64,000 nucleotides of DNA from Pelosinus baikalensis (lineage in GTDB: Bacteria; Bacillota; Negativicutes; DSM-13327). The stretch lies in contig NZ_JAJHJB010000019.1 in the NCBI RefSeq assembly GCF_020819555.1, positions 1-64,000 of the forward strand. Reading direction: 5' to 3'. The notes under the pieces were generated by a model. It made no database searches, had not been told where the DNA came from, and saw only the letters and a program-made list of their open reading frames with translations. How positions within the stretch are numbered: position 1 is the stretch's first letter; every line of letters starts with the position of its first letter. Both the position numbers and the translations under genes were made by a program. Below, one piece after another: positions 36,256-43,939 of this stretch.

Positions 36256-37449
36256 ATGAACCAACTCCGACATCGAATGGACTTAGCTAGAAGATTCCAT
36301 GATGCTAAGTTAGAATCCTACATGGGAAAGTTTTTAAAAGAGCAGATAAACTCCTTTGACCATATTCAAGATGGTAAACCCTACCTTGCAGCAACCTTTT
36401 ATGTGCCTGGTGAAATAATAGCACTGTTTGACGCAGAAGTTGTATTTATTGAAAGAATGGCTGGATTTGCAGCAGCCAACCGAATTATCTCCGCATCTGG
36501 TGTTATGAGTTTACTATCTGGTATGCCAGCATGCGGGTGTTCCTATCAAGCACTTTTTCATTCGCTGCTTGCAGATAAGATTATTCCTATACCTTCAGGA
36601 TTTGTGGCTTCCAGTTTTGCTTGTGATGATGCTTGGATGTATTGTCGTGCCGCAGCGGCTAAATACAAAATTCCGTTTTACTTTGTAGATATTGTGCAAA
36701 CCGTAGAGGAAAGTACAGTACGATGTGCAGCTGTTCAATTGAAAGCGTTCTACAAAGAATTAGAAGGGAAGTATCGTGTTATTTCAAGTTTGGGTGAGGT
36801 TATTGCAGCATCAAACAAGGCGATGGCAATCAAAGAAGAAATTGATAATTTGAGGATAAGTTATCCTGGTATTATGGACAGCATGGAAAGTTTTAAGCTT
36901 TTTACTCTTTACAATGATTTTGGCAAATTGCCAACCTTGCAAATATTGCAGGATTTAAAATCTTCCATACAAGAACGAGTAAAAGATTATAAAATAGAAA
37001 AAATACCCAGGCTGCTTTGGCTAGGGATGATTCCACTATATCGTAACAGCCTGCTGCGGGATATGGAAAAAAGATACCAATGCAGGGTTGTATTTGAGGA
37101 ATTATTTGATTTTACGCATCAATACCTTACGTATGAAAGGTTCTTTGAGGACCTGGCAAAGAGGATCGTATCCTCACCATTTTTCTCCGTTGAAAATCGA
37201 ATCAATAACATATTGCATTATGTCAGAACCTTGAAGATTGACGGCGTGGTACATTTTTCCCAAAGAAATTGCAGATTTTTGCCTCCTGCTGTTCCCCTTT
37301 TACGAAGTAGTCTGGAGAATGCAGGAATTCCATTTGTTGAGATGCAAGGCGATGCGATTTATCCCGAATATTTCAACGAGACAGCATTTTGGGAGCACTT
37401 GGATTCGTTTTTTGAAATGGTAGATGGAGGTACCGGCTGTGCACGTTGA
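36256..37449 (+). CDS. HgdB-like 2-hydroxyacyl-CoA dehydratase subunit
   Basis: The 397-residue protein matches the C-terminal half of the fusion: FYVPGEIIALFDAEVVFIERMAG, SSFACDDAWMYCRAAA, LWLGMIPLYRNSLLRDME, VVHFSQRNCRFLPPAVP and VEMQGDAIYPEYFNE. Cluster-type cysteines are present in CGCSYQALFHS and FACDDAWMYC. The ribosome site is AAAGGAGTAAAGCT. It overlaps the start region of the next gene by 11 bases. It is presumably activated by the HgdC-like ATPase two genes upstream. Confidence 0.8.
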   Translation: MNQLRHRMDLARRFHDAKLESYMGKFLKEQINSFDHIQDGKPYLAATFYVPGEIIALFDAEVVFIERMAGFAAANRIISASGVMSLLSGMPACGCSYQALFHSLLADKIIPIPSGFVASSFACDDAWMYCRAAAAKYKIPFYFVDIVQTVEESTVRCAAVQLKAFYKELEGKYRVISSLGEVIAASNKAMAIKEEIDNLRISYPGIMDSMESFKLFTLYNDFGKLPTLQILQDLKSSIQERVKDYKIEKIPRLLWLGMIPLYRNSLLRDMEKRYQCRVVFEELFDFTHQYLTYERFFEDLAKRIVSSPFFSVENRINNILHYVRTLKIDGVVHFSQRNCRFLPPAVPLLRSSLENAGIPFVEMQGDAIYPEYFNETAFWEHLDSFFEMVDGGTGCAR

Positions 37450-38185
37450 GGTGGATATAATCAATAATGTTGGAGTGCTAAGGCTAAATCGCCCCAGAGT
37501 GAACAGCCTTAATCACGACTTCCTTCAAGAAATAGTAGAAAGCCTTTGTTTCATGGAATCACAGGAGTTGATAAAGGTCGTTGTAATTCTCAGTAAACAA
37601 CCCTTTGGCTTTTCCTCAGGTTTAGATTTAAGTAATTTTTTTGATCGGAACTGCCCAGAACGTTTGGCTGATCATGTGTATAAGGCTGTAACACAAGTTT
37701 ATCAGATCAACAGCAGGATATTGTCCTCCGAAAAAACATTTATTGCAGCTCTTTCAGGCCCGGTTATAGGATCTGCGGCATCGATTGCATTGGCCTGTGA
37801 CCTGCGAATTGCTGCGAGAAACACATGGTTCTGGCTGCCTGACCCTCAGTATGGCGGATTGCTCGCCGATGGGGGAATTGATCTTCTTGTAAAATTGGTA
37901 GGAGTATCGAGAGCATCCATGCTGGTACTAACAAGCGATCGGATCAACGCAGAACAGGCAGACAAGTGGGGATTGCTGTATGGGATAACGAGTGTAGAGG
38001 AACTAGAAAAAGAAGCATTATCAGTGGCCGATCGATTAAGTAATTATTCACAGCTTACGCTCAGCATGAGCAAAAAAATATTGAATAGTGATATACTGGG
38101 TCCTTTCCAGGAAGAAAAATTAAGAGAGGTTGTTAATTCCGACCAGCCTTTCATGCGGCTGCAATCATTTATAAGAAACCAGTAA
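37439..38185 (+). CDS. Enoyl-CoA hydratase/isomerase family protein
   Basis: This crotonase-fold enzyme of 248 residues has VGVLRLNRPRVNSLNHDF at the start and the oxyanion region SSGLDLSNFF with ALSGPVIGSAASIALACDLRIAA. The usual catalytic Glu positions read LPDPQYGGLLADGG, where one Glu appears replaced, so isomerase, hydrolase or decarboxylase chemistry is as likely as hydration. GTG 37439 is preferred: GGAGG (37426-37430) lies 8 bases upstream, within the earlier in-frame ATG 37424 context. Confidence 0.85.
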   Translation: MHVEVDIINNVGVLRLNRPRVNSLNHDFLQEIVESLCFMESQELIKVVVILSKQPFGFSSGLDLSNFFDRNCPERLADHVYKAVTQVYQINSRILSSEKTFIAALSGPVIGSAASIALACDLRIAARNTWFWLPDPQYGGLLADGGIDLLVKLVGVSRASMLVLTSDRINAEQADKWGLLYGITSVEELEKEALSVADRLSNYSQLTLSMSKKILNSDILGPFQEEKLREVVNSDQPFMRLQSFIRNQ

Positions 38186-38248
38186 AAATAAAAATGCCTG
38201 ACAAGTGCAGTAAAAGAGCAGGAAGGCAATTTATAGGGGGGGAGAAAA

Positions 38249-38998
38249 GTGTCTTTACAAGGAAAATCTGTAATTATATCCGGTGGGACAAGAGGAATTG
38301 GACGTGGGATTGTGGCTGCCTTGGTTGAAAAAGGTGCAAAAGTAGCATTTTCATACTCAAAAAATACGGTGGCGGCTGATGAGGTTGTAAGTGAGACAAA
38401 ACATCTTCCAGGGATTGCTTGGGCTCATCAAGTAGATATTAAAAACCAGCAGCAGGTAAAAGCTATGGTTGCTCAAGTCGTAAAAGAATGGGGCGGCGTT
38501 GATATTGTTGTAAATAACGCGGGCATTCGTAGAGATAAATCCATAATTTTTATGGCAGCTGACGATTGGAATGAAGTCTTGCATACTAATGTTACAGGTG
38601 CCTTCCATCTAACACAGGCTGCCATTTTTTATATGCTCAAAAAAAAATCCGGCAGGATAATAAATATCAGTTCCATAAGCGGAGCAACCGGGATTGCAGG
38701 ACAAACCAATTATTCCAGCTCAAAAGCTGCACTTTTTGGATTTACTCGATCCCTTGCAAAAGAAGTTGCTTCTTATGGTATTTGTGTAAATACGATTGCG
38801 CCAGGCGGGGTGGAAACAGATATGACAAGCAGCCTGACGGACAAACAAAAGGAAAAACTTCTTCAAGGAGTTCCTATTGGACGAATGTGCCGGGTCGGTG
38901 AAGTAGTTAAAATGGTGGAGTTTCTGGCAGATGATGAACTGGCACCGGAGTATCTGACCGGATCGGTAATTTATCTGGATGGAGGGGCTGGATTGTAG
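38249..38998 (+). CDS. 3-oxoacyl-ACP reductase (FabG-like SDR)
   Basis: This NAD(P)H-dependent ketoreductase of 249 residues has the cofactor loop SGGTRGIGRGI, the NNAG motif at 89-92, catalytic Ser in INISSISG, and Y155/K159 in NYSSSKAALFG. The GGAETDM-like loop (GGVETDMTSSL) is normal. The start is GTG 38249 after GGGGGGAG. It supplies the ketoreduction step missing between the KS pairs and the FabZ-like dehydratase. Confidence 0.94.
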   Translation: MSLQGKSVIISGGTRGIGRGIVAALVEKGAKVAFSYSKNTVAADEVVSETKHLPGIAWAHQVDIKNQQQVKAMVAQVVKEWGGVDIVVNNAGIRRDKSIIFMAADDWNEVLHTNVTGAFHLTQAAIFYMLKKKSGRIINISSISGATGIAGQTNYSSSKAALFGFTRSLAKEVASYGICVNTIAPGGVETDMTSSLTDKQKEKLLQGVPIGRMCRVGEVVKMVEFLADDELAPEYLTGSVIYLDGGAGL

Positions 38999-40552
38999 AT
39001 GAGTAACGAGTTTGACTTGCTAACTAACGTATGGAACAGGCATACTGTTTTATCTCATATTTCTCAATTGGTGCAGCAAGAACGTAAAGTGGGAATCGCC
39101 TTGGCAGATGTTGATTTTTTTATAAATGTTGATTCTAAAGTTGGCAATGAAGAAGGGGATCGTATACTGCAAAGGATAGCAAGCTTTTTTTCGAAATGTG
39201 AAGGCACCGTTGCCGGACGATATGAGTCAGATGAGTTTATCCTTGTTTTTTCGGGAAAGGAGCAGGAAGAACTTTCGATTTTATTGGACTCTTTACGAAA
39301 AAGCTTCAGGAAGCAGAGGTTTATAAGCGAAGATTCATTATACGCTAAGGTGCCTATGACTGTCAGTTTTGGACTAGCGGTTTATGGCGGAAGAATAAAT
39401 AGTATGGAATTATTGTTAAAATCGGCGGAGATTGCTCTCGCAATGGCAAAAAAAAGAGGACGAAACCAAGTGGCTGCTGCAACTGATAATATATATATAA
39501 TTTCTAATGATGAGCAGGCCGAAGTGTCAACTGTTATCGGTTCAGGATTAAAGGGGTATGGCGGAGACGGCTGTTATGCTGCCAGTGCTAGACTAGTAGA
39601 GCCATACGGAATTGACTTGATAAATGAAGAAGAAATCATTTTTGCAGATCGCGGAAATCATCGGATAAGGAAAATTAGGAAAGATGGAATTGTTGAAAAC
39701 GTTGCAGGGGATGGAACGTATGGATACTTTGGTGATCATGGTTTTGCACAAACAGCGAAGCTAAATAAGCCCAGCGGTATAGCTGTTACATCAGAGAATC
39801 ATATATATATCGCCGATACGGGGAACCATTGCATAAGAAAAATTGATAAGGACGGTACTATTTCAACCTTGGCAGGGTGCGGTTTGGAAGGGTATGAGGG
39901 AGATGGGAAAGAAGCCGCTATGGCCAAGTTGAGCCGTCCTGGCGGTGTTGTTGTAGATAAGGTAGGCAATGTATATACAAACGACTATGGAAACAACGTA
40001 ATTCGGATAATCACGAAAGACGGAATCATATCTACGGTAGCTGGTTCAGGCGAGTTCGGTTATAAGGGTGACGGAAAAAATCCCCTGGAAGCGGCAATGG
40101 ATCGTCCTTACGGTTTGGCGGTTACACAGAATGGAGAATTTATCTATATTGCCGACTATGGAAATAACTGCATAAGAAAAGTAGCTGTCAGAGAACACAC
40201 AATCCATACAATTTGCGGTACAGGAGAGCAAGGATATGACGGGGATGGGGGAAATGCCCTAAAAGCGAAGCTGAACGGCCCTTATTGGATCAGTCTCTGG
40301 TTAGATCGATATCTATTGATAGCAGACGCTGACAATAACTGTATACGAATAATGAATCTTTTGACGAATCGAATTGAAACTCTCGCAGGAAATGGTAAGC
40401 CCGGTTATTGTGATAAAAAAGAACCTGATGAGCAGACATGCTTCAATATTCCTGCGGGCATGGTTGCGGATACTAAGAACGGGCTTTTATATGTTGCTGA
40501 TTATGCCAATAATGCCATTAGAAAGGTGAAAATTAGTAAATTACCTTGTTAA
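38999..40552 (+). CDS. Degenerate GGDEF domain fused to NHL-repeat propeller
   Basis: The 517-residue protein begins at the base after the FabG stop. Residues about 5-165 form a GGDEF fold (LTNVWNRHTVLSHI, ALADVDFFINVDSKVGNEEGD), but the signature reads RYESDEF instead of GGDEF, so cyclase activity is doubtful. Residues about 170-515 are six NHL-type repeats of about 55 residues (GDGCYAA, PYGIDL, IFADRGNHRIRKI). There is no signal peptide. It may sense a nucleotide or scaffold the pathway enzymes; this is inference. Confidence 0.8.
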   Translation: MSNEFDLLTNVWNRHTVLSHISQLVQQERKVGIALADVDFFINVDSKVGNEEGDRILQRIASFFSKCEGTVAGRYESDEFILVFSGKEQEELSILLDSLRKSFRKQRFISEDSLYAKVPMTVSFGLAVYGGRINSMELLLKSAEIALAMAKKRGRNQVAAATDNIYIISNDEQAEVSTVIGSGLKGYGGDGCYAASARLVEPYGIDLINEEEIIFADRGNHRIRKIRKDGIVENVAGDGTYGYFGDHGFAQTAKLNKPSGIAVTSENHIYIADTGNHCIRKIDKDGTISTLAGCGLEGYEGDGKEAAMAKLSRPGGVVVDKVGNVYTNDYGNNVIRIITKDGIISTVAGSGEFGYKGDGKNPLEAAMDRPYGLAVTQNGEFIYIADYGNNCIRKVAVREHTIHTICGTGEQGYDGDGGNALKAKLNGPYWISLWLDRYLLIADADNNCIRIMNLLTNRIETLAGNGKPGYCDKKEPDEQTCFNIPAGMVADTKNGLLYVADYANNAIRKVKISKLPC

Positions 40553-40644
40553 AGGTCACTACTCCCATTGCGGAGACAGGATGGGTTTCTGCTGCTAGAG
40601 CGGTCAAGCCATGGTGAATGATTTGATAAAGAGAGTTGATGAAA

Positions 40645-41481
40645 ATGCCTGAATTACCTGAGATCATTAATTTATCCGAGCAAATGAATCAAGAACTGCA
40701 GCACACAATAATCAAAGATATCTATGTGATGCAAGAAAAGTGTATTAATATGCCTGCAGCTGATTTTATAAAGCTATTGTCAAACAAGCGTGTAGAGCAG
40801 GTATCCTCTAGAGGGAAATGGATTATCACAAGGCTTGACCACGGTGTTGGACTTTTTTTGAATCTGGGTATGGGGGGAAACGTAATTCTTCATGAAAATG
40901 ATCATGACCTGCCTTCAAAGTATCAGCTGAGGATAGATATGCATGATAAACGAGTATTAACCATCAGCTTCTGGTGGTTTGGATATATACACTGCGTTGA
41001 TAAAGGAGATTGGGGAAGCCATAAGGGGATTGCAAAGCTTGGCCCTACGCCTATAAGGGACCCCGAATTTACACAAGTACATTTTATAAACCTGCTCCAA
41101 GGCAGAAAAGGTTCAGTTAAGAACTATCTACTCAATCAGAACAATATTGCCGGTATAGGAAACGTATATGTTCAGGATATATTGTTTAGGGCCAAGATAC
41201 ATCCCGATAGGAAATTGCAAACATTGTCGGAAGCTGAGAAGTTTTTGCTCTATCGGAGTATTATAGAAACTCTTGAGGGGGCAGTTAAACTTGGTGGGCT
41301 TGCTTACGAAAAGGATCTTTACAACCAGCCAGGCAGATTTAAGGACTTTCTTGTAGGTTATCGGGAGGATCTTCCATGTCCAATATGCAAGACACTCATT
41401 CAAAAAATTAAATCGGGCAGTACAGCCTCGTATATATGTCCCGCTTGCCAAGGATTGGATACTAATGGGGCCAATGTGTAA
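40645..41481 (+). CDS. Formamidopyrimidine-DNA glycosylase family (Fpg/MutM/Nei-like)
   Basis: This bifunctional DNA glycosylase/AP lyase family excises damaged bases. The 278-residue product starts MPELPEI with the catalytic Pro2 and Glu3, so ATG 40645 is the start although ATG 40639 and TTG 40636 are in frame. It has SSRGKWIITRLDHG (beta-hairpin Lys), the helix-two-turn-helix segment NNIAGIGNVYVQDILF and a C-terminal zinc finger (CPIC...CPAC). All key residues look intact. A repair enzyme inside a secondary-metabolite cluster suggests self-resistance to a DNA-reactive product, or hitch-hiking. Confidence 0.9.
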   Translation: MPELPEIINLSEQMNQELQHTIIKDIYVMQEKCINMPAADFIKLLSNKRVEQVSSRGKWIITRLDHGVGLFLNLGMGGNVILHENDHDLPSKYQLRIDMHDKRVLTISFWWFGYIHCVDKGDWGSHKGIAKLGPTPIRDPEFTQVHFINLLQGRKGSVKNYLLNQNNIAGIGNVYVQDILFRAKIHPDRKLQTLSEAEKFLLYRSIIETLEGAVKLGGLAYEKDLYNQPGRFKDFLVGYREDLPCPICKTLIQKIKSGSTASYICPACQGLDTNGANV

Positions 41482-41561
41482 TTTGGTCTTACCCATACAT
41501 GAATCACCTAAGAATTCATGATTTCAGTTATAAATAATAAATGAAAAGAGGTAGATAATTT

Positions 41562-43145
41562 ATGGCTACTCGTGTTGGTACCACTGTATATTGCAATAAT
41601 ACTGGCGAACTGATAGACCTTAGTGACGTCAAATATAATAATGAGGTCACCAAAATTATCGGCGGTGGCGGTAATGACATTCTTAAGGGGAATTCTCTTG
41701 ATAATGTTATACAAGGAGGTTATGGAGACGACCAAATTTGGGGAGGTCCGGGGGGGAATAATACTCTCAGCGGAGGACCAGGTACTAATGTTTTTTGGTG
41801 GGATAAGAATGGCGGACATGACACTATCTTAGACGAGGGCGAGAGACACAAAGGGAACTTTCTATGCTTGTACAATATGAGCCGTCAAGAGTGTGAGGTA
41901 TCGAATGAAAATGGGAATCTTCATATTGCGGCAGGACGTGCCCAATTAGATATAAGGAATTGGTATCATCAAGAACCTAAACACAGAATTCAGATATTTA
42001 TCTTTAATGACAATACAGCCTATTTGTGGAATGATGGCAAAGGTGCTCGACTTGATCTTTTTAGTGAGTGTTATAAACCGATTTATGACGTTTTGGGAAC
42101 TGTGATTCATATCAAGACACTGGATTCCGGAAACTGCATTATACATGGAAACTATGCCGACAACATCATTGAGGGCGGTAACGGCAACGATCAGATCTGG
42201 GGCGGCCCAGGAGGCAATAACATTCTCAGTGGAGGCGCAGGTGCTGATGTCTATTGGTGGGGGATGATAGGGGGAGATTCTGATGCTCATGACATCATCT
42301 TAGACGGAGGCGAAAAGAACAAGGGAGATGTTCTTTATTTATACGATGTGAGCCGCCAAGATTATTTCGCTTCGAATGTAGACGGGGATCTTCATATTAG
42401 TGCCGGAAATGCTGTGCTTGATATAAAAAATTGGTATCATCAAAATCCAGAAAATAGGATTCAAACATTTATATGTAATGATAACATAGCTTATGTTTGG
42501 AATGATGGACATGATGCCGAAATTAATTTATTTGAAGAGAGTTTTCAATGGCTTACGAATCGGTGGGTATCTATATGTCATATCAAAACACTTGAGTCTG
42601 GGAACTGCATTCTGCGCGGAGACAGCTTCGACAACATCATTGAGGGAGGCAGCGGCAACGACCAAATTTGGGGTGGATCCGGCGGTAGTAACATTCTCAG
42701 TGGAGGAGGAGGTGCTAATGTCTTTTGGTGGGGTAATGGTGAAGGCAATGACATCATTACTGACTTGACTTCCAGCGACTTGGTGAAATTATACAATATT
42801 AGCATGGAAGATTGTTCTGCCTCGCGACTGGAAAATGATTTAATCATTACGTCGAATTTGGCTGGCAACAGTCTCACAATAAAAGCCTACTTTAGTAATG
42901 AATCCTTTGACTACTCTCAGAATCCTAAAGTCCCTGCGTTTTATGACAGTACGAAAAAACTTTTTACTTTGTGTGGCGATACCATGCAATTTGTTATGCT
43001 AAGTACACCCATTCAGTCCCAAGGGATTGATTTGGAGATTTTGAATCGAGATATTCTTGCAGATGATTGTGTCAGACGGCTTAAAGGTGATGGTCATCAC
43101 GCACCCGTACAATCATTAGGGGCGGCCAAGCAGCGGTCATTATAG
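41562..43145 (+). CDS. RTX (haemolysin-type Ca-binding) repeat protein
   Basis: The 527-residue protein has three tandem modules of about 175 residues. Each opens with RTX nonapeptides (GGGGNDILKG, GGYGDDQIWGG, GGNNTLSGG) and continues with VFWW, HDxILDxGE and a conserved IxNWYHQ segment. These bind calcium in parallel beta-rolls and are typical of proteins secreted by type I systems; no such system or signal peptide is nearby. The C-terminal 90 residues are not RTX. It has a GAGGTAG ribosome site. Its role in the cluster is unclear. Confidence 0.85.
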   Translation: MATRVGTTVYCNNTGELIDLSDVKYNNEVTKIIGGGGNDILKGNSLDNVIQGGYGDDQIWGGPGGNNTLSGGPGTNVFWWDKNGGHDTILDEGERHKGNFLCLYNMSRQECEVSNENGNLHIAAGRAQLDIRNWYHQEPKHRIQIFIFNDNTAYLWNDGKGARLDLFSECYKPIYDVLGTVIHIKTLDSGNCIIHGNYADNIIEGGNGNDQIWGGPGGNNILSGGAGADVYWWGMIGGDSDAHDIILDGGEKNKGDVLYLYDVSRQDYFASNVDGDLHISAGNAVLDIKNWYHQNPENRIQTFICNDNIAYVWNDGHDAEINLFEESFQWLTNRWVSICHIKTLESGNCILRGDSFDNIIEGGSGNDQIWGGSGGSNILSGGGGANVFWWGNGEGNDIITDLTSSDLVKLYNISMEDCSASRLENDLIITSNLAGNSLTIKAYFSNESFDYSQNPKVPAFYDSTKKLFTLCGDTMQFVMLSTPIQSQGIDLEILNRDILADDCVRRLKGDGHHAPVQSLGAAKQRSL

Positions 43146-43240
43146 GATGCGCAAATTCTAACAGGAATATTTGTTTTGCCAGAGTTAAATTAGGCATAGA
43201 AAGCTTGGATGAATATCTAATACTGATGGGAGTACGTGAA

Positions 43241-43939
43241 ATGAAACAGCCAAACGTAATTTGCTTTGATTATTATATGACCTTGGTTGAATTACACCAG
43301 CCATATGAAAAAATAAGGACATGGCTTGGATGTTACCTGAGAAATTCACATCCAGAGATTGATTCTGATAAATTCTATGGCAAATTCAACAGAAATAGGG
43401 CTGTATTAAGTTCAGGAGGGATTTTCAAACTAGGGATTGATTTGTTATGCCAAAGTTTGCAGAAAACATGCGAGTCCTTTCACATAAATGACTTTTCATA
43501 CGAATTTGCAGAATTAATTTTTGATCTCTTTAGTTCGCCAATCGCGTATTTTGATGCTCATGATACTGTAAATAAGCTTAAAACTCAATTTTCCGTTGGA
43601 CTGTTAACAAATGCTGATAACTATATAGTAAAGCAATCCATTTCTAGGCAGAAATTCGAGTTTGACTTTGTGATTACATCAGAGGATGCAAAAGCCAATA
43701 AACCTGATAACAAAATTTTTTTACACGCATTGGAAAAGCTCGGTAAAAAGTATGATGAGATTCTTATGGTCGGAGATTCGCAATTTGATGATCTTTATGG
43801 GGCAGGGAAATTAAATATTAAAACTCTGTGGATCAATAGAAACAATGAGCCATTAAAAGCAGGCGTAATACCACCTGCCTTTACAACGGATACCTTATCA
43901 GGAATATTAAAATATCAAGATCTGAGGATGGAATTATGA
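43241..43939 (+). CDS. HAD-superfamily hydrolase
   Basis: The 232-residue protein has the four HAD motifs: FDYYMTLVE (nucleophile Asp; DxY form as in haloacid dehalogenase-like members), LLTNAD, Lys in KANKPDNKIF and MVGDSQFDDLYGA. A helical cap lies between the first two. ATG 43241 follows GGGAG; the in-frame TTG at 43205 has no site. It overlaps the next gene by four bases (ATGA). The tight coupling to a phosphotransferase suggests it removes the phosphate that enzyme adds. Confidence 0.88.
   Translation: MKQPNVICFDYYMTLVELHQPYEKIRTWLGCYLRNSHPEIDSDKFYGKFNRNRAVLSSGGIFKLGIDLLCQSLQKTCESFHINDFSYEFAELIFDLFSSPIAYFDAHDTVNKLKTQFSVGLLTNADNYIVKQSISRQKFEFDFVITSEDAKANKPDNKIFLHALEKLGKKYDEILMVGDSQFDDLYGAGKLNIKTLWINRNNEPLKAGVIPPAFTTDTLSGILKYQDLRMEL

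Noticed and set aside
38999..39490. Active diguanylate cyclase
   Set aside because: The signature is ESDEF; loss of both glycines makes catalysis unlikely.
41562..43145. CRISPR or DNA tandem repeat array
   Set aside because: The periodicity comes from protein-level RTX modules; no identical short repeats with spacers exist anywhere in the window.
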